Positions 20,746-32,473 of a DNA stretch of 64,000 nt are shown here, one piece after another. A program made the position numbers and the translations under genes. The notes below the pieces were generated by a model. That model made no database searches, was not told the origin of the DNA, and saw nothing but the letters and a program-made list of their open reading frames with translations. Numbering within the stretch: position 1 is the first letter of the stretch; each line of letters starts with the position of its first letter. The stretch comes from Conus ventricosus (taxonomy: Eukaryota; Mollusca; Gastropoda; Neogastropoda; Conidae): positions 65,319,373 through 65,383,372 of the forward strand of contig CM031616.1 of NCBI GenBank assembly GCA_018398815.1. The letters run 5' to 3'.

Positions 20746-22760
20746 CGTGAGACGGGTAAGGCTGACTGCCGTTTTATTGGCTTTTTCCCCCCCTTTTCCT
20801 TTGGTTCTTTTTGATCAGCTTAAGTCGGTCGGTTCATTATCGTTCTTCGTTCAATAACTGTTCTTTGGTTTCAGTCTTCGTTCATTTGTTATTTCTTTCC
20901 TTGCACTCTGTTCTTTTCCTTCTTTCCCTTTCATTTTCGACCTTCTCCTTTTGTTTACCCTGTCCTTTGCTTCCTGTCTGTCTCCCTCTCTTTTTCACCC
21001 ACCTTTCCTTCTTTTGTTCACAAGAGTCGCATATTGATCAGCCACATATTGACATATAACGGGGATCAAGCCCCTGAGCTGTATATTGATTATTATCCAT
21101 GGTGGCAGACCACAGGTCGAAAGGCACGTCAGCTAACCAACGGACTGTGGCTGACCTGGAACAAAACTTCGAAGCAATAAGGGTGGCGAAGGTAATTGTA
21201 TTGTACCTCCCCCACTCCCTTTCCGATTCCTGCTCCATCCCACAGTTTTTTTTTCGTTTTTTTTCCCCCCGTCTTTCGTACATTAGCTCCCCCCCCCCCC
21301 CCCCTCCCCTCCTGCCGCTTTCCACTTCCCCTTTCCGATTCTCTTTTCGTTCCTCTTCCATAGCAAACCTGAAACAATCAAACGAACGAACAGAACACCC
21401 CCCCTCTCTCTCTCTCTCTCTCTTTTCATCCGAAATCATTCACATGGAGAAGAAACCTCATATGCCCTGGGTGCTAGATTATTGATTGCATCGGCCTACT
21501 AAAGGCAGTACGGAATATATCTCTCCTGATGCGGAAACGCGGAGTTAAAAATGAATGAATGGATCGCCGTGGATCTGTTTTGCTGTTGTCATCTGCATTG
21601 TCCACACTTCACATCTTCACTGGCACTCCCTTCTTTGACCGATTTGGCTTTTACGTGTCAGTTTCAGACAGAGGATATCTTCACATGCCATTGTTTGCGC
21701 CACTCACATACGGGGGCCTTGAGTGCTGGGGAGATTCGTGTTCCCTGAGTGTTTGGGGGGGAATGGTCCCCGCGATCCTCTTCTCGATGTTGAGTGACAA
21801 AGCCCTTGCTCACCCAGCTGTCAAATCCGTACACAATGATCTAACGGCTTAGCCGATAAGGAGCGGAGAAAACGGAGTAGTCTTAACGCAGTGACCTCCC
21901 TTTGATGAAACTGGAACTGAATTTAAACGTGTCGGTCTGATTCCTGGCACTTTATGACAACATTTATCTTATTTCGTCACATGTTTATTTATTTACGATT
22001 ATGATTATAATTATTGTATTATCATTATTGTCATTATTATTATCATTATTATTATTATTTGCTGTCTCATCCTGCACTCAAGCTGCTCATTCTGACTCGA
22101 CTCCCCCGTCCACAGCCACAGCCTGGTCCGTCCCGCCGCAGCCCCGGCACCGGCAATCCACAGGGGGGCAGTCAATGTCGAGTCGTCAAGAGGCAACCCA
22201 ACGGAGGAGACACTGCACTGCCGCCGAGTCACTTAGGTGGTGTTCAGTGGTGCCTGTTCTGATCCAACATGCATTAGTCTTGTTTCTGATGAAGATTAAG
22301 TGGATTATAGACGGTCGGAGAGAAGCTGAATAACACTGGCTGGCCCGTTTTGTGTAACACTTGCTTTTTGTTTTTCATTTCTGTCCCTTTTATTTCATTA
22401 ATGTGTGTTAGGATACACAGTTCACCCATTTCTGTCAACTTTCTCAAGATTAGTAGTGACAGTGATTTTACGTATCAGGTAGTGTATGAAATCTTTGGTA
22501 ACAATACACAGACTGTTGCAGTATTCTAAATGACACATACAGTTTAAAAAAAAAAACAACAACAAAAAAACGGAAAAAAAGACAAAGAAAAGAAAGAAAG
22601 TACAGAATTGAGTTTCTCAGGCAAAACTGGGCAAGACTGATATTAAGATCTATAAAGAATTATGCCAAAGTGAAATAGGCCTGGGCTGTTGAGTATTGTT
22701 GTATGTGATTTAGTCACACAGCAACAGTTATCGTTTTGTTGTTGTTGTCTTTTTGTTGTT

Positions 22761-22832
<72 letters not shown>
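22761..22832. repeat. GAT trinucleotide microsatellite
   Basis: About 24 near-perfect repeats of gat. Confidence 0.95.
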
Positions 22833-23320
22833 ATGATTCTTGTTGTTATTGCGCTGTTGCTGCTGTACGATCTGAACGGTCGTTACACTGACAAAGGTGA
22901 CACTATTGTAATCTTGAGTAGTTGGCAAATGCACATACCTACCCACGTGAAGGAGCCATCGATTGCCCACGTGTTCGAAATCCGTTCTGCCAGGGCTGAT
23001 TGGAAACAAAGAGTCCGAGGAGCAGCTTTATGCCTGACAGCCAGATCAATCAATGCTGAAGAGATCGATGCATCGTCAGCATTTGACGTGGATAAACAGC
23101 GAGGTTCTCTCGCCCTCCCGCAGTCTCCCTTCGGGTGGTGTGTAGCTGTGAGCAGAAGGTGAATTATCTGACAGGAGGTGAATTATCTGACAGAAGGTGG
23201 ATTATCTGACAGTCTCTGTCTGGCAGCGCATGATGCGTTGTCCTCTTGGCGTGATGAGCTGGATGATGCTGGGACTGACCACCAGTGTCCACGTTGTGGT
23301 GGCAGGTGACAGATGGCGTG

Positions 23321-23327
<7 letters not shown>

Positions 23328-23405
<78 letters not shown>

Positions 23406-23660
23406 CTGTGTCTGTCTGCCTGTCTTTCTCTGTCTCCCTCTCTCTCTGTCTGTCTATCTCTCTCTCTGTCTGTCTCCCTCTCTCTCCATCTCATACTGTA
23501 TCTGTGTGGCTCTATCTATGTCTGTGTCTGTTTCTCTCTCTCTCTCTCTCTCTCTGCCTCTCTATCACTGTCTGTCTGCCTCTGTCTCTCTGTCCCTGTC
23601 TGTATCTTTATCTCCGTCTCTCTATCTCTGTCTCTCTCTCTCTCTCTCTCAGCACTGTTC
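23328..23660. repeat. CT microsatellite, pure then imperfect
   Basis: Pure CT to about 23402, then CT mixed with TGTCTG and TATCTC units. Confidence 0.95.
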
Positions 23661-24009
23661 AGTTCATTTTCTTGCTCTACACACCGGGTTGCCTGCCTGG
23701 GTAGAACCGACCGAAGAGCTGCCTGTTGGCGCTGCACTCAGTCCTATCCCGTATCATTCAGTCGAAGATCAGTCACTCGGTTTTCACGAATTCTTTGGAT
23801 TGTTCACGGGAGGGTGCATCCAATATGTATATACGTGTCATCCATATCAACGGCCAAACTGACCATCTCTTCCGAAAGCTGGTGATGGGATTTTTACGTG
23901 TGTGCCAGAAGTTATTCGTGCGTTCCACACGGAACCTCGATTTGCAGTCTCCTTCGAAGGATTTCGTGTTCAGGAAATAAAGTCACAGCTGTAACTGCGA
24001 GAGCCAAAT

Positions 24010-24118
24010 CTCCCCGTACCGAAACTGCCTGGCAGAGATTCGAACCCGCCACCCCAGGATAACCAAGTTTACGAGTCCGTCACTGTACCATTTGAGCTAT
24101 TCCCGGCTCCTCGTGAAC
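24010..24118 (-). mobile_element. tRNA-headed SINE fragment
   Basis: On the minus strand: gagccgggaatagctcaaat with an A-box-like segment (24086-24101), ggactcgt, then B-box ggGTTCGAATC (24037-24047). It shares the order and wording of the head at 18326-18398, so it is the same family. The body may continue toward 23880. Confidence 0.65.
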
Positions 24119-24435
24119 TTCCGCCTATGAATATATTTCAGCGTCAACCAGCCCCGAGTGAAAGAAACACCTGCAGTGTTGGCAGGACACTTGAGCAATA
24201 CACTAAGAAATGCATCTCGTTCATGGATAAACCTCGACCATGTGGTTCCAATGGTTCCAATGTGGTTCCCATCGAACTCGTACCACAGTCAACAACTTCG
24301 GGTAGGAACTGCCCTTGGGTGGATGATGACGTAATCATTCTAATGAGGTTCGTATCCAAGATTTCCTACCCGCCGTCAGCAGAACTAAACACTGAGCCAT
24401 GGTCGGTGGCTGGGTTCTTGTTGTGGTGGTGATGA

Positions 24436-24543
24436 TGGTGATGTTGACGACGACGACGACAGCGACGACGACGACGACGACGATGATGGTGAAGAAGATG
24501 ATGTTGATGATGACGACGACGACGACGACGACGAGAGGACGAT
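24436..24543. repeat. GAC/GAT trinucleotide tract
   Basis: Imperfect gac and gat triplets ending about 100 bp before exon A of the FAMeT gene. Confidence 0.92.
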
Positions 24544-24646
24544 GATGACATCACGATGGCAACATGATGGTAACACGACAACCGCGGACGGGTGATGGTC
24601 ACAACAATCATGCCGACGACAGTGACGATGATGCTTTTGTTGACAG

Positions 24647-24816
24647 AGACCTCATGCCAGGGCGAAAGCCTGTCGTTCGTGAAGCAGACGGAGTGTCTGC
24701 CTCTGAACATCACCGACCTGGCGAACAGGACCAACCTCACGGTCCACATCAAAGGTTACCCCCGGGTCATGATCGTCCTGGGGGTCCCACTGCACACGGA
24801 CACGCCTTACAAGATG
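24647..24816 (+). CDS. FAMeT gene exon A
   Basis: Acceptor TTTTGTTGACAG, donor GTCAGT. It encodes [20 protein letters not shown] and [20 protein letters not shown], with three N-glycosylation sequons. It begins two bases before a codon, so an upstream phase-1 exon is expected. The frame is also open upstream to an ATG at 24592 (hydrophobic VTMMLLLTE), which could be read as a weak signal peptide, but the acceptor is good and I prefer an exon start. Confidence 0.68.
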
Positions 24817-25089
24817 GTCAGTGTCGCCCGTGCCTTATTATTGTCCTGTGTGGGAGATTTGTCCTTATCTGGTAACGGTTCTGACAGTTCGGAGAAAAAT
24901 CCATCGGTGGAGGTTATTCTGTGAAAGGTTGTGATTGTCTTGAATGGTTGGAGTGCGTTGTCCTGGTGATGTCACACACATACATACCGTACGCGCGCGT
25001 ACGCACGCACGCACACACACACGCGCACGCACGCACACACACACACACTCACACACACGCGCGTTCACACACATGCACACAAACAGACA

Positions 25090-25148
<59 letters not shown>

Positions 25149-28100
25149 CAGTATCATTTTTTTTTCGTTTTCTGTATACATTTTTCGGTGTATTGCGAAA
25201 TTAATTTTAAAAAATTCTCTTGTCATTGGATAAAAGAAAGAAGCCCCCCCCCCCCCCCCCCCCTCCCCCTCTTTTTTGCTCCCCTTCCTTCCCCTCGAAA
25301 GCAATGAGCCGATTTAGCAGCGGACAATGTAAAGTCAAGAATTGAAAACCAAAATAGTTGAGCATCATATATCACAAAGCATCATACATCACAAAGTTGT
25401 ACATATACATCATATCAACTCATATTACATGGAACCACATGTGGCACAACACTGTGGAACGCAATGTGCGTTTCGGACGGTGTTCAGCAGGTCTTCTCTG
25501 ATCAGATGTTGGCCTTGATTCCTGTGTTATGAATCACGACGGCTTTCATGATGGATAGGCTAAGTGTTTGACAGCAGCTCTTGCGCGCCGTCGTGAAGAT
25601 CACACTTTGAGAACATCCTGTGATTGACTGACCGATAAATATGCATGGCGTTTAAACCAGTGGGACTCCAAGCGGCGTGAGTGTAACCTGGTTTTTGTTG
25701 GGCTAAATTTAACATACCTGCTTGTTATTTGATAGCCTACACTCGGGCAACAAAGTTGCCATTTGATTTGATTGGACAATCAAGTTGTCGTTTGATTTCA
25801 TTGAACACGAAGCGTATCATGATGTTTTTGGGAAAGATGGATGTCATTTGATGCAACAGCATGACTACTGTTTAATTTTACTTGGCAAATCAAGTAAATA
25901 ATAAGTATATAATAAAGTTTTTTGATTTTCGCTCTGTAGGTGGCAAGCAAATTGCCGTTTTATCTGAGTGGAGAGTAAACAAACACAACTGCCCCGTTTG
26001 AAATGAATAACATGAACGCCACTGGATCCTATAAAGGGGGAAAAAAAGCATGACTGTTATTTGGCAGAGTGATAACAGGCGTGATTGTAGTTTTTGATTT
26101 GTCTTTTAATTTGGAAACATTTCAGCTCTGGCTGGGGCGACTGTCCAAAGCGTACGGCGTCAACAGCAAAGTGGCACTGTGGGGCACCAAGAACTGCAGC
26201 CTGATCAACCACGACATTGAGTTCCACGAGGCCTACGCCAAGTTCCTGGACCAGGAGATCCTGAGCGCCAAGGAGTACCGCGCCTTTTGGCTGGACTGGG
26301 CGGACAACAGGACCATCAGTGCAGGGCGAGGCCGCCACGCTGGTCACGGCAAAAAGCTCTCCTACACCTTCTCCACCCCCCTGGTCGTTGCTGCCGTCTA
26401 CATCGCCAGCGACAAGACGCGCTTCAATGCCAAGTTTGGTAAGTCTTCATTTTTCATTTATCAGGATTGCCGAGTTGGTCTTTTTCGGCTTTGCGGAATG
26501 GGGGTGGGTGGGGGTGGGGGTGGGGTGAGGAGTAGGGATGGGTGGGGGAAGGAGGGTATCGGGAGGGAATTTTCTGTTTGGCACCGGAAACAGAATAGTG
26601 ACTTCGTTTTTCTTGTATTATTGACATTATTACTATCATGAATATTATCGTTAATATTAATGTTTCCATCCATGTTCATTGCGTAGCTCGTCTGTCAACA
26701 AGATTATACAAAACCCACTAAACTTGTATTAATGAAACTTGGCGGAAAGATGCAACGTGGTCTGCTCGTGAACTTTTAAAAATTTTGATGCAAATCCGGA
26801 TTAAAGGACAGATCCGTGATCCGTTCAATTTTGGCAGAGGTCTACACTCTCCTTATTGCATTTTAATTGGAATGAAATCCGTTTAGTTCTGCTTTAAACG
26901 GCTGTCGTGTGATTATTAGGTCAGTTAAGTATACATATTTTGACAATTAGCATGTCTAAAGTTGAGGTGTATTATTCCTGTACTCCAGTGTTGATCGCAA
27001 TTGGCAAACAATCGGTTTGCAGTAGCCCATTCCCATGCTTGAAGAAACTCAACATTACTTCTCTTTCATCCTCCCCTGCACACAGGTCCGCTTCTAAAAC
27101 CTTTCATTATTTGCTTTAAACTTGCCAGAAATGTTTCTTCCTGAACGTGTTCTTTCCCGCTTACACACCTTACGACTTTCATTTCTGATTTGTTTGTGAA
27201 GATATTGTGTTCATCTGCGTTTTGTAACTCTGCATTCATACTTTTTTTTTTTTTTTTTTTTTTTTTTTGCAGATGCTCCGCTTGTAGGGTACCCTTGTCC
27301 ATCAGAGTCCTCCCATTTAGTGGAAAGCACTCGGTTTGAGCAGAGGTCGAACTCGCCATTAAGCACACGCCTTGATACTGATCTTTTCCAATCCACTTTT
27401 AGATCGCAAGAAAGCCTGATATCGGTACTACCAATGACGACGGCCAAATTCCGTGACGATCCTGCTACCAGGCGTTCATTCACACAGTCAGCATCAGCCA
27501 GTATGGTGGCTTCTGAAGGTATGGCAGGGACGGCTCCAGCATCCCAATCAGACAATAGTATTGTTCCAATCTCAGAGACACGGCAAGTATTATCAGTGGC
27601 AGGAACACAAACTTTTCAGGTTCCTTGGAGAACACTTGACACTGTCCCTGGTTCGACCTTACAAGAAACAGGTGACCAGATCACAAAGCTTGCCTCTTTT
27701 GGTCCACCAGGAGGTAAAACTTCTTTTACCTGGTTCAGGACCACCCAACAAACGACATTGCTTGTCAACACTCGTGAACTACCCTCTGTCTTCATCACTG
27801 AAGTCTCCGGAGAGGTCAGTTCAGAGTCCATGTCAAGTTCTGAGAACATCAGTCCTCTGTATGGTTCATGGGAAGTCACCGAAACCGCCCACACAGCACC
27901 CGTCAGTTCTGCGGCGGTTCACGTGATGGACACTGTGACGACGTCCATTGCACATACTGATCTCATTGCTGAGCCTCGCACGGACAAAAATGACGAATAT
28001 CCCCATACAGTCTCTACTTCGGCGACCTTAGAACAAAGTTTTTTGAATGACATTGACATGACCTCTGCACGAACTCTCTTCACTGCTTTGGAATCGAGCA

Positions 28101-28630
28101 CAGATTTTTTTTTGCCGCTGGATTCCTCTGAAACAGATGTTGATCAGTCTGTGAGAACTGATTTTAGAGAACTTCCTCATCAGTCTAAGAACGGACACAC
28201 TTCCTCAGCTCCTTCTTCAGCATCAACATCGTCATCACCCATGTCCTCCGCGTCCACCACTTTACCGACCACGTATTCGACCAACTCATCTCCATCAACT
28301 CCGCCCCCTGCATCCCCAGGGTCAGCAAGACGTTGGTCGAGGTCTCAGAGACGCTGTAAGTGCGTCAGAAAGGACCGCCTCATCAACATGAGCACAGTGG
28401 AAACAGTGAAGGAGCAGTCCAAAACTGTGGAAACCATCGTGTCTGCATTGTCCTTGCCCACGACCAACATGTCGGCCACCGTCAGGAAGAAGATGAGCGC
28501 GGTGGATGAGCGGCATTCGTCTTCAGTGATTGGTAGTCTTTGGGCTCTGGCCTCCTTCCTGCCTCTGCTCGGTATTGTTATGGCTGACGTCATGAAGGCT
28601 GTCCGCCATGTTTGGGCCAAAGGGGAGTAA
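24647..28630 (+). CDS. FAMeT-domain membrane protein, last three exons
   Basis: Exons 24647-24816, 26126-26438 and 27273-28630 join with matching phases (0 and 1). Exons A and B resemble a farnesoic acid O-methyltransferase-like (FAMeT, Pfam Methyltransf_FA) domain: [49 protein letters not shown]. Despite the name, these domains usually act as extracellular modules, not proven enzymes. N-glycosylation sequons (NIT, NRT, NLT, NCS) support an extracellular location. Exon C is a 330-residue Ser/Thr-rich, probably O-glycosylated stalk, then a C-terminal module with [28 protein letters not shown] and HSS, and a hydrophobic segment ([20 protein letters not shown]). From memory, such C-termini recur in uncharacterised molluscan proteins. 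The signal peptide exon is not found. Confidence 0.72.
24994..25146. repeat. CA/CACG microsatellite
   Basis: Mixed acgc and acac units then a pure CA run. Followed at about 25244-25263 by a C run. Intronic in the FAMeT gene. Confidence 0.95.
26126..26438 (+). CDS. FAMeT gene exon B (core of domain)
   Basis: Acceptor AACATTTCAG, donor GTAAGT. It encodes [20 protein letters not shown] to [10 protein letters not shown]. The [16 protein letters not shown] segment matches the FAMeT pattern FWIxWxxGxIxVGxG, with Asn-Arg in place of the usual Gly. The exon is GC-rich compared with its flanks, as expected for conserved coding sequence. Confidence 0.82.
26690..26860 (+). repeat. Dispersed repeat, copy 1
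   Basis: Contains gtctgtcaacaagattatac and aatgaaacttggcggaaaga. The second copy near 38640-38770 has the matching order (ctgtcacaaaggatta, aaagatgcaatgtgg). This resembles a repeat common in invertebrate genomes whose parent element I cannot name. Confidence 0.5.
27273..28630 (+). CDS. FAMeT gene terminal exon (Ser/Thr-rich stalk, membrane segment)
   Basis: The acceptor follows a run of about 27 T and GCAG. The exon reads [20 protein letters not shown], then a long low-complexity Ser/Thr/Pro region (for example [20 protein letters not shown]), a basic CKCVRKDR motif, a conserved-looking pre-membrane module and one hydrophobic helix, ending WAKGE before a TAA. An ATTAAA at 28643-28648 could serve as the poly(A) signal. 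Confidence 0.75.
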
Positions 28631-28648
28631 TTCTGGGAGAGCATTAAA

Positions 28649-29842
28649 GGTCTACTTTAGAGATTTTCGATAATTTGTTAAAAACAGGTCTACATGTCAT
28701 ATAACTAAAGTACGGTATTCATTTTTCAAAAAAAGTCGCTGAAAGAAGTTAACAGATAAAAAACGAGTTTTGCACACCTGTTCAAACCCCGCGCGGTAGA
28801 CCGAAAACCGTGACGTCACTTGATGGACTGGCCGTCAGCCGCGACCTGCACAACAAGCCAACGCCAAGTGAAATCAACACGAGTTGCGATCCCACACAGC
28901 CTAAAAAGTCACGATGGGGTGGCAGATATTGTGCTGTAGGCGTGTGCAGCAGCTCAGCAGGAGACGGATATTCTTTGCACACATTTCCATCTGATCCAGA
29001 TACTCGAAAGAAGTGGATTCGGTTGGTGCAAATATGCCGGGCCACTAAGTTATTTTTACCACGTCAGTTCCAGCTGGACCACGGAAACGAGCTGTTCCGA
29101 CAATTGCCGAGCCCGTTCGAGTGGATCAAAAAGTTCGTCTGCATTGTGCGCGTATACTTTGAAGGCGGAGTGGTAAGCTCGATCGTACAGATGAGTACGA
29201 TAGTCGCACGTTTATTCTGTTCTTATCTATGGACAGATCACACTTGTTAAATTGAATGAACACGTTAAGGCTTGAGGAAGGAGAATCTCCGCTCGCCGTC
29301 CACGCCGTGATCGCATCAAGAAGTCAGTCGGTAGCCTCCCTCGAGACTTCAGTAAAGTCCGTACGCCTTCGGAATGATGTGTTCGGGCGTCCAGCTGGAA
29401 CTGAATAGCTCGTTTCCGTGGTCCAGCTGGAACTGACGTGGTAAAAAGAACTTAGCGTTCAAAATGATAAAGAAAAGGCCTTGCAGAAACATGCCCAGAG
29501 TTACATTGGCTGTCGCAATCATAGTCACAGCTTTTACATGATAAATTAAATTCCGATCGAGATGTGCAAAAACCATCAGAACCGCTTTCTGTCGCCGTTG
29601 GCTTATTGTGTAGGTCGTGGCTGACGGCTAGTCCATCATGTGACGTCACATCCAAGAGTAGTTAAGCCATGCCAAGATTTAGTTGATTACCTCCCGTTTT
29701 CTTTATTACAGGTGAAAATGCCCACTTTCGCGGATCGATTTCGTGTGATCGGGAGCGAATCGGATGTTTATTTTACCAATTTATCAAACATTTCATATTT
29801 CTGCATAAGCTGACCAATTATCGAAAACCTCTAAAGTAGACC
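28649..29842. mobile_element. Inverted-repeat DNA transposon with partial THAP domain
   Basis: Ends ggtctactttagagattttc (28649) and its reverse complement finishing at 29842 match over 27 bp with one change. Inside, larger inverted blocks also pair: 28811-28862 with about 29592-29650, and 29057-29101 with about 29400-29447. It begins one base after the FAMeT gene poly(A) signal. No target duplication is evident. Confidence 0.75.
28810..29250 (+). pseudogene. THAP-domain fragment of the transposon
   Basis: Reads RYCAVGVCSSSAGDGYSLHT then FPSDPDTRKKWIRLVQ, which fits the first half of a THAP zinc finger (Cys-x4-Cys, FP, conserved Trp). The second half (Cys-x2-His) and any transposase catalytic region are missing. 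THAP domains bind transposon ends in P-element-type transposases. Confidence 0.62.
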
Positions 29843-29954
29843 AAGCTGCGTTTCCTAACCGCGGGACGTCGCTAGACATCTTACTGAGAGGAGATGCATT
29901 ATAAGAATGGAGCTTCGTTATGATTCAACGCCGAATTTCACGAGAGAACTGATT

Positions 29955-30070
29955 GCTCGTTCTTCATTTTCGTTGTTCCTGAATGTTGTTTATTTTGACG
30001 GAAGAAGACCTACGAGATCAAAACGCGTCGTGTTTTGTCTTGTGATTTGTGTGTTCATGTTTGGCGGGTG
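29955..30070 (+). repeat. Dispersed repeat with degraded hammerhead-like core, copy 1
   Basis: About 110 bp matching 59090-59195 in reverse orientation: gctcgttcttc, tcctgaatgtt, gaagaagacc, aaaacgcgtcgtg, ttttgtcttgtgatttg. Confidence 0.75.
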
Positions 30071-30645
30071 TATTACTTAGACTTTTTAAGGATCGTTTTC
30101 ATGTTATGAATCGTCGGAATAGTGTGCATGGTTGTCTTCGTTTTTTTGTTTGTTATTTTTTCTCTTTTTTTTTTAGCAGGGATTTTTTCACCGTGTGAAG
30201 GTATCCTTAAAACGGGTTTGTGTAGTCGTCTGGACTAAAAGACATTGAAATTTATGGCGATTTCAATTACTTCTTTTTGACGAGTGGTGTGACTATGTTA
30301 GTGAACATTCTGAGAAGTTGCGAAAGGAAGGCAAGAAGCGGTACGGTACGCTTGCTTTAACTGCTTTTATCATTATCAATCAACTCTGTCAATTTGTTGT
30401 TGACCGATTGACAGATGCTACAATACCACAGCAACTGAATCTAAAATGTTTTCGTGCTTTTGTTTTCTTTTGATGTCGGTGTCATGTAGTCACGTTCCAC
30501 ATGGCAATCGGCCTAAAGATTGTCCAATTTCTATTTTCGTAGGATGAAAATAATGTATTCGAAGGACAGAACACACGGTTTAGCGATTGAAAACAAGGTT
30601 AGAGTTCAACTAGAAATCGTCCAACTATTGTGAAATGGTTTTTTT
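30071..30645. other. AT-rich spacer
   Basis: I see no gene or clear element here; only T-rich runs. Confidence 0.5.
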
Positions 30646-31580
30646 CTTCAGGATCAGGATCAGGATCAGGGGCGTTGCATCAATACAACTTAGCCTATTT
30701 AGGCTTTTTACGCCCCTTCTGTATGTATATATCCTTTTTTTTTTCCATAACCGTTGGTCCAGTCATAGGCTAGCTCAGACTTATTATCCATCAAATTCAT
30801 ATCTAATTTTTGTTAATAATTCATGTTTATCTATGAGGTTCTTGAACACATTAATACTAGGTGCACGTTTGATGTTAAGTGTTAGTTTATTCCAAAAGTT
30901 GGTTACTCTATTAGTAAAAGTAAATTTTCTTAAATTCGTTCTAGAATATTGTTTAAATATCTTATCTTCACTGTTCCTTGTAACATTCTTCTGCGGAGTA
31001 CAAAAAAAGCGTGCTTTATCAACATCATCAATTTCATTAAATATCTTGTATGCCTGAATCAAGTCACCTCTTATTCTTCTTGCCTTAAGTGTTGGAAGTT
31101 GCAGATATTTTAATCTTTCCTGATATGAGTAATCTTTTATATTATGAATCATTTTGGTTGCTCTTCTTTGTACCTGTTCTAGAGCTTCTGATTGTCTCTT
31201 TAGCATTGGATACCATACAGTGTTGCCATATTCAAGAACAGGTCTAACTAGTGTCTTATATAATTGCAAAAAAGTGTCCTTTTCCATAAATGTAAAGGTT
31301 CTTTTTATTATTCCAATCATTCTGTTAGCTTTATTAATACTATTTACAATATGATTGTCAAATAATAAGTTTTTGTCAAAAGTCACACCTAGGTCTTTCT
31401 CTTCTTCACATTTAGATACTTTTATTTCCTTGCCCCCAATTTTCATTATATACTCCTTTTGTGGGTTTGTTTTACCAATATGAAGTACTTTACATTTTTC
31501 TGCATTAAAATATAGGTTCCAAGTATCAGACCACTGTACTAATGTTTCAATATCCTTGTGACGATAAAAAAGAGGATTTT
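30646..31580 (-). mobile_element. 5'-truncated CR1-like LINE
   Basis: The minus-strand frame 31446-30784 (220 aa) is the C-terminal part of a CR1-like [78 protein letters not shown]. It continues upstream as [17 protein letters not shown] to about 31560. It is closely related to the element at 52650-58032 but a separate copy. The 3' end is a short repeat of cctgat (30650-30673 on the plus strand reads ggatca repeats). This frame is intact, so the copy is comparatively young. Confidence 0.9.
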
Positions 31581-31945
31581 GTCAATGAAATCGGGATTCA
31601 AGAGATTATCTCACTGCCATGTGTCAGCGAGGGTAGCAAAAATATGCACGAGTTGTAGACTCTTTGTGTCCCTGGCATGGCACAAGGATTTGAATAATGA
31701 AAAATCTAGCAGATAATAAGCGATACACCATAGATACGATTATACATCAAAACGCCATAATTATTATCCACACAAGCGTTTTGAAGCTATATAGACATCA
31801 CTAACGAAGAAACCTGTCTAGTTTGCAGCCGACTTGCTTGAGGTGTGCAGCTACACCCAATGGCAAAACATTATCAGCGCTTTGTCGGGGGCTAAGGGTT
31901 CACTTCAATCCCGGTTTCTTCGGTATATTCCCGTGTTTGTAATTT

Positions 31946-31976
<31 letters not shown>

Positions 31977-32405
31977 GGGATGTGTGTGTTACACGTGTAA
32001 CCTTAACATCGTATTAAATTTTTCTTTTCTATTTGTGAAATCTGAGATAAACAACAGATGGAATACATCATTAAGAATAAATCAATTCAAGACATGATGC
32101 CTAATATTGCAAACACCCAGCTCAACAAAAGTAAAATGGTTAATGTCATGCTTTCCGTGTCAAAAGTAAGCTTGAAACAGATCAGAACAGCAAAGATGGT
32201 CAATGTTGTGCTTCCCATTTCAAAACCATGCTTGAAACATATCACAACATTACTGGCAACTCTATATGATGGAAACGCCCAACGGTGAAATAGCACACAC
32301 ACCATACCTCCCTATCACCTTATATTAGCAACACAATTAAGCAACAAAGGTAATGTTGAAATAGCTTTGGAGTAATGATATCATATGTCGTAATTCACAC
32401 ACACA

Positions 32406-32473
<68 letters not shown>

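Larger units (their letters stand above)
20800..23990. other. Non-coding region with simple repeats; possible 5' exons of the FAMeT gene unseen
   Basis: Includes poly-pyrimidine tracts (21240-21430), a GAT array at 22761-22832 and a long CT array at 23328-23660. No exon could be assigned. The missing 5' exons of the downstream FAMeT-domain gene may lie here or earlier in short exons that are hard to recognise. Confidence 0.4.

Noticed and set aside
22001..22333. Coding exon near 22.0-22.3 kb
   Set aside because: Open frame is partly simple repeat, without splice sites that fit the downstream gene or any family resemblance.
24592..24646. Start codon and signal peptide of the FAMeT gene at 24592
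   Set aside because: Hydrophobic stretch is short and arises next to a GAC/GAT tract, while a good acceptor at 24646 fits an exon start better.
29955..30070. Functional hammerhead ribozyme at this copy
   Set aside because: The GAAA box is altered (CAAAA) and stem II no longer pairs fully, so this copy is treated only as a decayed relative of 59090-59195.
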